A stretch of DNA of 64,000 nucleotides from Acidaminococcus massiliensis (GTDB lineage Bacteria; Bacillota; Negativicutes; Acidaminococcales; Acidaminococcaceae), in contig NZ_LT608315.1 in NCBI RefSeq assembly GCF_900095825.1, forward strand, positions 200,318 to 264,317, given 5' to 3'. The position numbers were made by a program, and so were the translations under genes. Below, piece after piece: positions 1 through 8,195 of the stretch. The notes beneath the pieces are model-generated. The model had not been told where the DNA came from and did no database searches. It was given only the letters and a program-made list of their open reading frames with translations. Position 1 is the first letter of the stretch. Each line of letters starts with the position of its first letter.

Positions 1-198
1 TCTCTCCATGCGGAGAGAGGATCACATTCGGTATTAGCATCCCTTTCGGAATGTTGTCCCCAACCAGAGGGCAGGTTGCCTACGCGTTACTCACCCGTTC
101 GCCACTAAGAACATTCCGAAGAAAGTTCTCCGTTCGACTTGCATGTGTTAAGCACGCCGCCAGCGTTCGTCCTGAGCCAGGATCAAACTCTCCAAAAT
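1..198 (-). rRNA. rrs: 16S ribosomal RNA, 5' portion (partial)
   Basis: Read on the minus strand, this stretch has the universal 16S 5' region: the 27F-type site GAGTTTGATCCTGGCTCAG (complement near 171-189) and then the conserved block through ACACATGCAAGTCGAACGG and GGGTGAGTAACGCGTAGG. The 5' end at about 198 is placed by counting back from AGAGTTTGATC with E. coli numbering, so it may be off by a few bases. The rest of the gene lies beyond position 1. The rRNA operon is transcribed leftwards out of the window. Confidence 0.97.
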
Positions 199-366
199 AG
201 ATATTTTGAAGAGCCGCTTGGCTCCCGAAAAACTAGCTTTGATTTTTTAACCTGGTTGTCATCCAGGTGACTCGATCTCATCACCGTAAAGGTGACTTGA
301 CCCGCACATCTGTCAACAATATTCAGTTCTCAAAGTTCGTCTCGCTGTCTCAGTGACAGCTTTTAT

Positions 367-395
367 AGTTTATCACGAATTTCCTTCCTTGTCAA
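367..395 (-). promoter_or_regulatory. rRNA operon promoter, proximal
   Basis: On the minus strand TTGACA (390-395) and TAAACT (367-372) are separated by exactly 17 bases. The promoter lies about 170 bases upstream of the 16S 5' end. The leader between them (199-366) has no open frame and contains an ACTGAA-type segment common in rRNA leaders. Confidence 0.8.
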
Positions 396-465
396 CAGCT
401 TTTTTATCAAGCTGAAGGTATTGGAAGTGATTCTTGAAGTCATTCCCTCTCGAGAATGCTTAATT

Positions 466-494
466 ATAATACCATACTTATCCACAGCCTTCAA
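466..494 (-). promoter_or_regulatory. rRNA operon promoter, distal, with a DnaA box in the spacer
   Basis: On the minus strand TTGAAG (489-494) and TATTAT (466-471) are 17 bases apart. A perfect DnaA-box consensus, TTATCCACA on plus, occupies 478-486 and so sits inside the spacer. The region 496-606 further upstream is very AT-rich and could act as an UP-type element; nothing else was seen in it. Confidence 0.55.
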
Positions 495-606
495 ATTTGA
501 TATTTTAGCGCAGATTCGATTTATTTAAGTTTGTTTACGTAATTTTTACTTTTATATCTATTTTTTACATTATTTTTCTCTATTTTTTACTTTAATTTAT
601 GCTAAA

Positions 607-662
607 AATAAAAGAACGTTTAATTGTCCGCTCCATACCGAACAATTAAACGTTCTTTTATT
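607..662 (-). terminator. Terminator after the M48 peptidase gene
   Basis: A perfect 21-bp inverted repeat (607-627 with 642-662) encloses a 14-base loop and is followed on the minus strand by an A/T-rich tract. It lies 14 bases past the stop of the M48 gene and separates that gene from the rRNA promoters. Confidence 0.75.
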
Positions 663-675
663 ATATTTATTATAT

Positions 676-1761
676 TTATTTTATTTTATTCAGTTTTGCA
701 GCTACCTCTGCTGCTGAAGGGTCATCTCCTGTACAGGTCATAATCGGCTGTTCACCCATCATCACCGTGTCTCCGCTGGCGTAAGCTTCTGGTGCCGTTT
801 TGTTGTTATGGTATACAGCGGCCAGATTGCCCATGACAAAATAGGACCGCTCTTTGCTGGACATGGATCCGGATGCGCTGGGAGTGATGAATTCCTTTTT
901 GTTTACATACACCACCCCGTCTTTATTGTCCACGTGCTTATTGCTCCAAGCGTTGAGTTTCTTTACATAGTTTTCCCGCCGCTCTGTACAGGTAGGATGA
1001 TCGCTCCAGCGGACATTCATATCCCCGTATTTCTCCAGGAACCGCTGCCATACAGCAGCCGTGGCCCCTGGATTGTAATTGGTATGGGTGATGTAGTCAA
1101 ATGACAAATTGTCTGCTTCCCATTCCATCGGCTTGGACAGATGGACATTCCGGGTATAAGTATACAACTGGCTGATAGCGCCTCCGGCGATGCCTCCGGT
1201 AGCTGCATTGGCCATTTCGGCAAGTACGGCTGCATTCAGGGATTTCTTGACTCCCTGGATGGGATGGTCTTTCTGCCCATGCCCCAGCTCATGGCCAATG
1301 ACTACAGCAATTTCGTCATCGGTGGGAAACAGAGTAAAGATCCCTCGATAGACGTTGACATTGTGGCCGATGGTGCAGTAGGCATTGGCATCATCGTTGG
1401 GACTGATGAAGTAGTTATAAGGTTTCTTATAGACGGTAGGATCCACCGCTCCGATCCCAGCAACCACATTTCCCATAATCGTATCCAACCGATTGTTCAG
1501 ATACTCGTCTTCCACCACTCCTTCTTCTTTTTTCATCTGTTCGAACCATTCCTGCCGACCTTTATCTGTGTTGTTGTAGGTCTTGTAGACTCCCATGACT
1601 TTATCCCGATACATGGTCCCGGCAATGGCAGTCCCCAGCACATCTACTAAGACGCCTCCCGCTTCCGCACGGGGTACAGGCAGCGAACCAAAAGCAGCCC
1701 CCATTCCCAAAAGGCCTGCTAAAGTACATCCGATCAAGCGATTCTTCCACAGTTCCATCAT
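676..1761 (-). CDS. M48 family zinc metallopeptidase, exported
   Basis: Predicted periplasmic Zn-dependent protease of about 361 residues. The catalytic motif HELGH sits near residue 157, and a downstream EWEAD segment supplies the expected third zinc-ligand glutamate. The N-terminus has a signal peptide: a basic start, a hydrophobic stretch GCTLAGLLGMGAAF, then a probable cleavage after AEA. The start at 1761 is preferred over a longer frame because it has an AGGAG site eight bases upstream and leads straight into the signal peptide; a second ATG follows at 1758. This family includes BepA/LoiP-like envelope quality-control proteases. It is probably cotranscribed with the DUF805 gene 13 bases upstream. 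The substrate cannot be told from sequence. Confidence 0.88.
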   Translation of the reverse strand: MMELWKNRLIGCTLAGLLGMGAAFGSLPVPRAEAGGVLVDVLGTAIAGTMYRDKVMGVYKTYNNTDKGRQEWFEQMKKEEGVVEDEYLNNRLDTIMGNVVAGIGAVDPTVYKKPYNYFISPNDDANAYCTIGHNVNVYRGIFTLFPTDDEIAVVIGHELGHGQKDHPIQGVKKSLNAAVLAEMANAATGGIAGGAISQLYTYTRNVHLSKPMEWEADNLSFDYITHTNYNPGATAAVWQRFLEKYGDMNVRWSDHPTCTERRENYVKKLNAWSNKHVDNKDGVVYVNKKEFITPSASGSMSSKERSYFVMGNLAAVYHNNKTAPEAYASGDTVMMGEQPIMTCTGDDPSAAEVAAKLNKIK

Positions 1762-1774
1762 TGCTTCCACTCCT

Positions 1775-2278
1775 TTATTTTCCATCCTGTACTTCTTTTG
1801 CAGAACAGAGACCCGTCTGCTGCCCCTGGGTCCACTCAATGGCATAACCATAGCCCAGTTCCAGCGGATCCGGTCCATACCGATTGTCTCCGTCTGTCCC
1901 TTTGGCAAAAAACAGATACAGCATAAAAAGCAAATTCACAAAAGGAATCCCCGTCAAGATCAAACACAGCTCAGATTGGCCCAGATCGTGGATCCGCCGC
2001 AAGACCAGGCTGTACCCCGCCACGGTCAAGAAGCCGATGCCGGGGACCGTACAAACAGCAAGGCTCAGGCTAACCGCCCCCAGAATCAAAATAGCAGCAT
2101 CACTCTTGTCTGTCACGGACATCTTCACAAAGAGAACCCAGCATACAACAAACAATAAAATCAGGCCCACCAGGGTCAGCTGGCGTTTCAGGTACCTCTT
2201 CCGGTTCAGCCGGCCGCTGCACTGATAAAACTGTTCCCAGAATCTTTCCGGACGGACTGCACAATTCGGGTGATCCAT
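1775..2278 (-). CDS. DUF805 family membrane protein
   Basis: A 167-residue small membrane protein with four likely transmembrane segments. Family signatures are the N-terminal CSGRLNRKRYLKR segment and the central RRIHDLGQSELCL segment, both typical of DUF805 (YhaH-like) proteins, whose function is unknown. The last 30 residues are a polar tail. It lies directly upstream of the M48 peptidase with only 13 bases between them, so the two are probably one unit. An envelope role is inferred from context only. Confidence 0.8.
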   Translation of the reverse strand: MDHPNCAVRPERFWEQFYQCSGRLNRKRYLKRQLTLVGLILLFVVCWVLFVKMSVTDKSDAAILILGAVSLSLAVCTVPGIGFLTVAGYSLVLRRIHDLGQSELCLILTGIPFVNLLFMLYLFFAKGTDGDNRYGPDPLELGYGYAIEWTQGQQTGLCSAKEVQDGK

Positions 2279-2322
2279 TATCCTCTCCCCCCATTTTCTT
2301 CCCTTACGCCTATTTTAAACCA

Positions 2323-2361
2323 AAACAGACAGCCGGACCACTCCCTGCCAACTGTCTGTTT
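2323..2361 (-). terminator. Probable terminator after the DUF3298 gene
   Basis: The inverted repeat AAACAGACAG (2323-2332) with CTGTCTGTTT (2352-2361) is followed on minus by TTTTGGTTT. It lies 27 bases past the stop of the upstream gene. The U-tract is imperfect, so strength is uncertain. Confidence 0.5.
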
Positions 2362-2387
2362 CCATTGCCTGAAAACCGTTTCCTTCT

Positions 2388-3131
2388 TTACACTCCCAGG
2401 CCCATATTCAAATCGATGATTCCTACTGCATAGGGTGCGATTTCATACTGCCCAAAGACAAAATGGATCTTGCCTCCTTCATCCAGGTAGTAGTTTTCCG
2501 GAAGTTTTTCCAATCCTTTAAAATCCTGGAAGAAGTAACCGCCTTTTCCATACTCTGTGTTCCAAAGAGCCTCATTGATCTTGTCCAAGGTGAAATGATT
2601 CCGCATCTTCAGCCCGATGACTTTCTGCCAGGGTACCAATTCTCCCGTCTGCAAATCAAAGGTCTTTCCCAATTCCCAGCTGGTGGGATGGGCGGCCCGT
2701 TCAATGTAATCGTATCCATAGGTCTGAAAAGACAGGTATCTCTCTCCATGATAGCTGACCTGATAGTCCACTCGGGAAGTCAGTTTTTCTTCCATAGTAT
2801 TGGCTCTGTCATAATTTTCCCGGGAAACATTGGCCTGTTTTTCAAAATAACGGGAAATTTTCCGGGATACTTCCTGTTTCCCCACCACCCGAACCTGGGG
2901 ATAATGAAGGATCAGATTCCCTTCCCGGATGACTCGGCTCCGAACGACCAGTCCCTTTTGGGCATAAACCACCTGGCCGGGGACATAACTCTGCAGTTCC
3001 TGCTCCACTACATGGTGAGCCGCTTCCGCTGCTGTCGTCGGCTGCAGCTGGGCAAAGCCGGTTCCTCCAAGCGCACACAAACCTGTCAGGAGCATCCCAC
3101 AGGCAAGGATACGGATTTTTTGCTGGTCCAT
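2388..3131 (-). CDS. Exported DUF3298/RsiV-like protein
   Basis: A 247-residue protein with a signal peptide (hydrophobic residues about 9-25, possible cleavage after GFA). The mature part has the layout of proteins with a PdaC-like domain followed by DUF3298. One segment runs from about residue 70 (LILHYPQV) to SFQTYGYDYIERAAH. It is followed by FDLQTGELVPWQKVIG and an acidic C-terminal part ending in the family-like FGQYEIAPYAVGI. Proteins of this type include the RsiV anti-sigma lysozyme receptor and PdaC deacetylase tails. No sigma factor lies beside this one, so that role is not supported. It has its own promoter, separate from the tonB operon upstream. Confidence 0.75.
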   Translation of the reverse strand: MDQQKIRILACGMLLTGLCALGGTGFAQLQPTTAAEAAHHVVEQELQSYVPGQVVYAQKGLVVRSRVIREGNLILHYPQVRVVGKQEVSRKISRYFEKQANVSRENYDRANTMEEKLTSRVDYQVSYHGERYLSFQTYGYDYIERAAHPTSWELGKTFDLQTGELVPWQKVIGLKMRNHFTLDKINEALWNTEYGKGGYFFQDFKGLEKLPENYYLDEGGKIHFVFGQYEIAPYAVGIIDLNMGLGV

Positions 3132-3166
3132 GAAACATCTTCCTTTCGATTTTCTCCATCATCCGT

Positions 3167-3195
3167 ATTATACAAAGAGTCCTTCCCTGGTGCAA
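3167..3195 (-). promoter_or_regulatory. Promoter of the DUF3298 gene
   Basis: On minus, TTGCAC (3190-3195) and TATAAT (3167-3172) are separated by 17 bases, in the 86-base gap between tonB and this gene. The predicted transcription start is about 30 bases before the start codon. Confidence 0.7.
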
Positions 3196-3217
3196 GGAAA
3201 AGAAGATTCCAGGGACC

Positions 3218-3988
3218 TTATTCAAAGACATATCGGATACTGATTGATTTCCGGCAGGAGATGGGGGTGCCTGAAACATCCCGAGCCGGCAGGAACCGCC
3301 ACTTCCAGGCGACTTTCAGAGCCGCCCGGTCCAGCCGATCGTAACCGGAACTTTCTTCCAACCTGGCAGAAGTCACCGTGCCATCAGCACTGATCACCAC
3401 ACCGACAACAGGGGTCCCTTCCTCTCCTGCCTTCCGGGAAGCCGGAGGATATTCCTTGTCAAAGGGAAGCAAAGTGGCATCGCAGCTGAGGTCCTGTCCG
3501 GAAGATCCACTTCCTTCCTCCCCCGCTTCTCCGTTCCCAGAGCCATCTCCATTTGTTCCCCCATCCTGCCCCACTGCCGTCCCATCACCGGTTCCGCTGG
3601 ACATGCTGCTGGAAGGAGTCCCAAAAGGAACTCCAGAGGCCGTTTTTGCTCCGCCAGGGGCCTGGACAGTTCCTTGATCGCTGACTAGACTGGGAGCCTC
3701 CAGCAGCTGTTCCAGCAGCGCTGCCTGTGCCTTCTCACCCTGATTTCCTGCCGGAGCCGTTTTCTCTTTCCCGCCTGGAACAGTCACCGGCATATCCCCA
3801 CCGGATGTGCTTTCCCCACCTGTTCCTTCTCTCCCGGCAATAGGTTCTGCCAGGTGGACCCGGATCGGTCCGGGAGCCTTTTCCGGCAGGGACCGATGGG
3901 CATAGAGCAACGCGCCGCCCAGGGACAGGAACACCAAATGCAGGAAAAGTGACAGCCGAAAGTATCGATTCCATTCAGATTTTCCCAT
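3218..3988 (-). CDS. tonB: TonB energy-transducing protein
   Basis: A 256-residue TonB-family protein. It has an N-terminal anchor (LSLFLHLVFLSLGGALLYAH, about residues 12-31), a long periplasmic linker (about 40-165), and a C-terminal TonB domain. The C-terminal domain includes GTPVVGVVISADGTVTSARL, LDRAALKVAWKWRF and a final beta-strand near SISIRYVFE. It would carry energy from ExbB-ExbD to outer-membrane receptors. The linker is rich in Gly, Ser and acidic residues instead of the usual Pro/Lys, which is odd. The start overlaps exbD by 14 bases, so translation is coupled. It is the last gene of the five-gene operon 3218-6814. Confidence 0.9.
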   Translation of the reverse strand: MGKSEWNRYFRLSLFLHLVFLSLGGALLYAHRSLPEKAPGPIRVHLAEPIAGREGTGGESTSGGDMPVTVPGGKEKTAPAGNQGEKAQAALLEQLLEAPSLVSDQGTVQAPGGAKTASGVPFGTPSSSMSSGTGDGTAVGQDGGTNGDGSGNGEAGEEGSGSSGQDLSCDATLLPFDKEYPPASRKAGEEGTPVVGVVISADGTVTSARLEESSGYDRLDRAALKVAWKWRFLPARDVSGTPISCRKSISIRYVFE

Positions 3989-4397
3989 GATTCTCTCCTG
4001 CAGAAACGGAAAGAGAGAAATCCTTCAGACCAGCCCGTTTCAGTTCTCCCAGTATGCCCATGACCCGGCCATAGCTGATTTCTTTGTCAGCCCGCACCGT
4101 TACAGTCCGGCCAGGGTCTTTGACGGCTTCAGCAGCAGCTTCCTGTACCAGGGCCTCTACGGTCACCGGATGATCCTGGAACCAGATGGTCCCGTCTTTG
4201 GGCAGCGTCACTTCCAGTCCAGCCTTCTGCTGGAGGGATCCCCGCCCCTCCGGCAATTCCACCGGCACCCCTTTCTGCTGGGTCATGTACATGGTGCAAA
4301 CAATGAAAAAAATCAACAGGAGGAATACCATATCGATCATAGGGGAAATCTGGATGGAAGGCTTCTTTCCTCCGCCAGACCGGTGCAGACGGATCAT
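3975..4397 (-). CDS. exbD: ExbD biopolymer transport protein
   Basis: A 140-residue single-pass inner-membrane protein. A short basic N-terminus is followed by the hallmark segment QISPMIDMVFLLLIFFIV, whose Asp is the family's proton-path residue. The periplasmic domain contains LPEGRG and ITVRADKEI-like family patterns (here TVTVRADKEISYG). It forms the TonB motor with ExbB. It overlaps exbB by four bases and tonB by 14 bases, so the three are tightly coupled. Confidence 0.93.
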   Translation of the reverse strand: MIRLHRSGGGKKPSIQISPMIDMVFLLLIFFIVCTMYMTQQKGVPVELPEGRGSLQQKAGLEVTLPKDGTIWFQDHPVTVEALVQEAAAEAVKDPGRTVTVRADKEISYGRVMGILGELKRAGLKDFSLSVSAGENHGKI

Positions 4398-5032
4398 AGT
4401 CTGTCTCCTTCCTCCCGGGGCAATGTTCCGGCATTTTCCATAAAAGCATTGTCCATCTGCTCCACTTCCCCCATCACCTCATCGACTCGCTGGGAAAAAT
4501 ACGTATGGAAACAAATGGTCCCGATGGCAATCAGGAGGCCGAACACGGTCGTGATCATGGCTTCTGCTACACCAGCGGTCACCCCCAGAGGATTCTCCCA
4601 CCGGTCTCCCAATGCTTGAAAGGAGGACATCATACCAGTGATGGTCCCCAGAAGGCCCAGGATAGGAGCCAATGTCACGATTACAGAAAGATAGTTCAGC
4701 CCTTTTTCAAAACGATTCACCAGCTGCTGACTCTCTCCCAAGACATAGCTTTCCTTTTCCCGAGCATCCCGAGGGGCTGTCAGCAGCCGTTCTCCCAGCC
4801 TGGCTTGGGCCCCGGGGGTCTGCCGGCTCAGCTGGAGGAGTTCCTCCCAATGCTGCTGCCGGACCAGCCGACAGAAATCCCGGGCATAATCCCGGCCGGA
4901 ATCCTCTCGGCGAAAAAACGACCACCGTTCCAGGATGATGGTCAAAGATACCAGGGAACACAGCAGCAGCGGCCACATGACCAGTCCTCCCCGTACAAAA
5001 TAACTCCAGCCATGCTGCAGCCAGTCGATCAT
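4394..5032 (-). CDS. exbB: ExbB proton channel protein (MotA/TolQ/ExbB family)
   Basis: A 212-residue protein with the three expected membrane segments: residues about 15-37 (GGLVMWPLLLCSLVSLTIIL), about 115-140 (LSVIVTLAPILGLLGTITGM) and about 155-178 (AMITTVFGLLIAIGTICF). The GLLGTVxGM-type motif of the family is present. It is the pentameric stator of the TonB motor. Its stop overlaps exbD and its start overlaps the ABC ATPase gene by four bases, which links the motor genetically to a transporter ATPase. Confidence 0.93.
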   Translation of the reverse strand: MIDWLQHGWSYFVRGGLVMWPLLLCSLVSLTIILERWSFFRREDSGRDYARDFCRLVRQQHWEELLQLSRQTPGAQARLGERLLTAPRDAREKESYVLGESQQLVNRFEKGLNYLSVIVTLAPILGLLGTITGMMSSFQALGDRWENPLGVTAGVAEAMITTVFGLLIAIGTICFHTYFSQRVDEVMGEVEQMDNAFMENAGTLPREEGDRL

Positions 5033-5856
5033 TTTATCCTTCCTCTCTCTTCCAAGATTTTTTGGAGCAGCTGCTCCCTTCGGGCATCCGGTTCCGGACA
5101 GGCTGCCACCTGGAATACACCGCCTTCTCTCCTAACCTGGAACGGAGCTCCATAAGCCTGTTCCAACTTCTTTTCCTCCAGGACTTCCCAGGGCATACCC
5201 TGTCCCAACAGCCTTCCCCTGCCCACAAGGAGCAGCCGGTCACAGCAGCGGGCAGCCAGTTCCAAATCATGGAGGGACAGGAGGACAGTCCGCCCTTCCT
5301 GCGCCAGTCTCCGACACAGCCGCAGGACCAGCGCTTCGTAAACTGGATCGAGCTCCGCCGTGGGCTCATCCAGAAGGATCACAGGTGCCTGCTGGATCAG
5401 GACCCGGGCCAAAAGGACCCGCTGGCGCTGTCCCCCAGAAAGCGCCGTCACCGGCTGTTCAGCCTCTTCTGCCAATCCCAGGAGGGTAAGACAATCCTGC
5501 GCCATTTCCCGTTCCCGTCCATTTTCCTGCTGATACCAGGCCAGATGAGGATAGCGTCCCATGAGGACCGCTTCACGGGCCGTATACCCAAAAGAAAGCT
5601 CCCTTTCCTGAGGAAGATAGGCAATCTTCCGGCTCAGCACCGGCCGCGGCAGCTGTTCCAGAGCCTTCCCATCCAGCAGGATCTGGCCTCCCAAAGGGGG
5701 CTGGATCCCAGCCAAAGTCTTCAGCAGGGTACTTTTCCCGGCTCCATTGGGGCCGATCAGTCCGATACATCCCCCAGGTTCCAGAGAAAAATCAAGTTCC
5801 TCCAAAACAGGGTGTGTCCCATATCCCACTTGTCCTTTTACCATGCTCAATTCCAT
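5029..5856 (-). CDS. ABC transporter ATP-binding protein, FecE/BtuD type
   Basis: A 275-residue ATPase of the iron-siderophore/cobalamin import family. It has Walker [15 protein letters not shown], a Q-loop near YLPQERELSF, the signature LSGGQRQRVLLAR, Walker B VILLDEPTAELD and the switch histidine in LSLHDLELAARCC. It should energise import of a metal chelate such as a siderophore, heme or cobalamin. Unusually, no FecCD/BtuC-type permease lies in the operon or elsewhere in the window. It starts one base past the binding-protein stop and overlaps exbB by four bases. Substrate not determinable. Confidence 0.92.
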   Translation of the reverse strand: MELSMVKGQVGYGTHPVLEELDFSLEPGGCIGLIGPNGAGKSTLLKTLAGIQPPLGGQILLDGKALEQLPRPVLSRKIAYLPQERELSFGYTAREAVLMGRYPHLAWYQQENGREREMAQDCLTLLGLAEEAEQPVTALSGGQRQRVLLARVLIQQAPVILLDEPTAELDPVYEALVLRLCRRLAQEGRTVLLSLHDLELAARCCDRLLLVGRGRLLGQGMPWEVLEEKKLEQAYGAPFQVRREGGVFQVAACPEPDARREQLLQKILEERGRIK

Positions 5857-5857
5857 T

Positions 5858-6814
5858 TCAATATCCTTTCAGCAGCGGCTCCGGCCCCAGCTTAAAAAGT
5901 TCCCTTCCGTAAGCTCCGTTGGCCAGAGCCTGTATGCCATAGACGGCCATAGGAGACGCATCGTAAACATACCGGTCGGGCAGAGCCACCCGTCGGGCAT
6001 ACCCCTTGACAGCCTGAATAGACGGGTCCCCAAAAAACTGTTCCTGGAATCTGTCATAGGCTTCTTTTTCCTCTCCATAGGGAAGAGAAACCAGAAAAAA
6101 ATCCGGATTTGCCTGGAGGATGGCCTCCCGGGTCAAGGGCTGTCCATTTTTCAGGCCAGCTTCTGCCAGTCCATTGCGGATATGGGCCCTGTGGCACAAG
6201 TCATCGTACAAAGAACCGGTGCCACCGTAGCGGCTCATGAGAGAAACCAGCATCCCCACCGGTTCCGGTCCCTGGATGCCGGACAGGACTTGTTCCGTCT
6301 GCTGCAGCCGTTCTTCCATCTGGGATATGACCTTTTCTCCCCCTTGGGGATTTCCCACAGCATGGGCCATGAGGCGGACATTTTTCTGAATCTGCTCCAG
6401 ATCTACCGGCCCGTAGCAGACAACTACAGGGATCCCCATCTCTTCCACTTTCTGGATCAATCCAGGGTCGGACCAAGTGGATGCCAGGAAAAGGTCCGGC
6501 TTCACACGGGCCACAGTTTCCGGTGTGTAATCTCGCAGGACCGGCTCCACTTTCCGGGCCTCTTCTGCAACAAAGGAAATCCCCGGTTCCCGGTCCAGAT
6601 AATAGGCTCCGGCCAGCCGTTCCGCCGGTACCAGGGTCAGCAGGGTTTCATCCAGATGAAGAGAATCGGTGAGGATCTTTTGGGGAGGATGGGACAGACG
6701 GACACTCTTGCCCCGCACATCTTCCACTCCATAGCCTCCCGGTTCCGGAGCCGCCGGCCCGCAGCCGGCAGCCAGCAGCAGAAACAGGATTCCCATGAGC
6801 CGCAGCAGTTTCAT
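5858..6814 (-). CDS. ABC transporter substrate-binding lipoprotein, FecB/BtuF type
   Basis: A 318-residue class III binding protein. The lipoprotein signal ends in the lipobox LLAAGC, so the mature protein is lipid-anchored in the periplasm. The fold signature includes an early VRLSHPPQKILTDS segment, ETVARVKPDLFLAS, and a long bridging helix near residues 140-175 (EQIQKNVRLMAHAVGN). It binds a metal chelate or corrinoid for the adjacent ATPase. The start has a strong AGGAGG-type site seven bases upstream. It is the first gene of the operon, yet only 54 bases separate it from the previous gene and these hold a terminator. Confidence 0.9.
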   Translation of the reverse strand: MKLLRLMGILFLLLAAGCGPAAPEPGGYGVEDVRGKSVRLSHPPQKILTDSLHLDETLLTLVPAERLAGAYYLDREPGISFVAEEARKVEPVLRDYTPETVARVKPDLFLASTWSDPGLIQKVEEMGIPVVVCYGPVDLEQIQKNVRLMAHAVGNPQGGEKVISQMEERLQQTEQVLSGIQGPEPVGMLVSLMSRYGGTGSLYDDLCHRAHIRNGLAEAGLKNGQPLTREAILQANPDFFLVSLPYGEEKEAYDRFQEQFFGDPSIQAVKGYARRVALPDRYVYDASPMAVYGIQALANGAYGRELFKLGPEPLLKGY

Positions 6815-6834
6815 ACCTATCCTCCTTTTTAATC

Positions 6835-6866
6835 CAAAAAAGGGGCTGTTTTGCCAACAGCCCCTG
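6835..6866 (-). terminator. Terminator after the AsmA-like gene
   Basis: On minus a stem GGGGCTGTT/AACAGCCCC (within 6842-6866) with a TGGCAA-type loop is followed by TTTTTTGG. It begins 3 bases past the stop of the AsmA-like gene and sits just before the ribosome site of the binding-protein gene. Confidence 0.85.
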
Positions 6867-6868
6867 GT

Positions 6869-8191
6869 TTAACTGAAAAAGTGGATCCTTGCCCGAGTCC
6901 CTCCCGGAGCCACATAGTAGAGATTCCCCATCCGCAGTTTCCCATCCACCAGTTCGAACTGGGGCGCCACAATATCGCCCCCATCCGATTTGATTTCCAC
7001 ATCACTGAACTTCAGCTGTTTGTACTGGTTGGAAAAAGTCCCTTTGATGGAGTTGAACTTGATGATGGCATAGATGCCCTTGCCGGAGTAGAAAGAACCA
7101 TACGTCAGGGTGGACCGGCTGTTCCCATCACAGAGCATTTTCAGGTCCAGCTGGACCAAGGTGCGGAAATAAGGGATATTGGTAGCATCCTCACTGTGGA
7201 GGTCATAGCCCATCACACTGACATTGTAAGCCTTGGTATCGATGTTGAAACCGCCTTTGGCATCGCAGTGCCCTTCAAAAATATCCGCAGTCACATTTTG
7301 AGCATCGATATAGCCGTTTTCATACTTGAAATTTCCCTTGACATTGGTAAATCTCAGTCCTGGGAGATTCAGTTTTGGCATATACAGCTCCCCTACGATC
7401 ACCGGATCAGGCAAGTCTCCATTCACCGTGGCACTGGCGGTCACCCTTTCCTTGATATCCAAGCCAGTCCCCAGGGAGGAGGGATTCAGCGCCTTGATGC
7501 CCAGTTTCAGGTCATAGGTGGAAACCGCCGGTTTCAGATCCACATTGCCTTGGATATCCACCCCCTGGCCTTCCAGGGTCCCGCCCAGTTCTCCGGTGGA
7601 AAAATCGATGGTCAGCTTGTCATTGCTGTTGTAGCGCAGATCCGCATTTACATCCTGGAAAGTATGGGTCCGCTGCTTATAGTAGGCCGTCATCCGGCAG
7701 TGGTTCAGTTTTACATGGGCATCCACATTCTTCAGCTTGATGTCGAAATTCTTCTTTTTTTTCTTCGGGTCCGCTGGTTTCGGCACTTCTGCGGCCCGGA
7801 TCCCCCGGATGTGCATGTTCTCCGTAAAAGTCAGTTGGATTTCCGCTTCATTGAGTTCCAGTTCCTGGATGGTCCGGGTGCTGATCTGCTTCAGCACAAT
7901 GTCCAGCGGCCGTACCTGAAAAGAGCCGCTGGGGATGGATACCCGGTTGCCGTCATGGCTGCCTTTCCATTCCAAGTCTTCAAAACGGACACGGCCCAAG
8001 GGAGTCGCCGTCAGCCGTCCCACCGTTATGGTCCCGTCAAAGAAATGCTGTTTGGCCATTTCCCGGTTGAAGATCTGGGCCGCATGGATGCTGGCAATAT
8101 AGGCCAGCCATACCAGCACCAGGATACTGGCCAAGACGCTGAGCAGGATCCATTTGATTTTCCGGCGGTGTTTCTGCAGGAATGCTTTCAT
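6869..8191 (-). CDS. AsmA-like / TamB-related envelope protein
   Basis: A 440-residue inner-membrane-anchored periplasmic protein. An N-terminal segment (ILLSVLASILVLVWLAYIASI, about residues 15-35) is followed by a long beta-rich repetitive region. Motifs such as ITVGRLTATPLGRVRFEDLE, repeated 'IQGNVDL' and 'IVGELYMPKL' style strands, and a Lys-rich patch near 143-148 are seen. This is the pattern of AsmA/TamB/YhdP-like bridge proteins linked to phospholipid transport and outer-membrane homeostasis, and it fits a diderm. It is shorter than TamB. It lies four bases downstream of rpe, so probably belongs to the long housekeeping run. Confidence 0.65.
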   Translation of the reverse strand: MKAFLQKHRRKIKWILLSVLASILVLVWLAYIASIHAAQIFNREMAKQHFFDGTITVGRLTATPLGRVRFEDLEWKGSHDGNRVSIPSGSFQVRPLDIVLKQISTRTIQELELNEAEIQLTFTENMHIRGIRAAEVPKPADPKKKKKNFDIKLKNVDAHVKLNHCRMTAYYKQRTHTFQDVNADLRYNSNDKLTIDFSTGELGGTLEGQGVDIQGNVDLKPAVSTYDLKLGIKALNPSSLGTGLDIKERVTASATVNGDLPDPVIVGELYMPKLNLPGLRFTNVKGNFKYENGYIDAQNVTADIFEGHCDAKGGFNIDTKAYNVSVMGYDLHSEDATNIPYFRTLVQLDLKMLCDGNSRSTLTYGSFYSGKGIYAIIKFNSIKGTFSNQYKQLKFSDVEIKSDGGDIVAPQFELVDGKLRMGNLYYVAPGGTRARIHFFS

Positions 8192-8195
8192 GATG

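Noticed and set aside
478-486. Replication origin suggested by a perfect DnaA box
   Set aside because: Only one box, and no dnaA, dnaN or DNA-unwinding cluster nearby.
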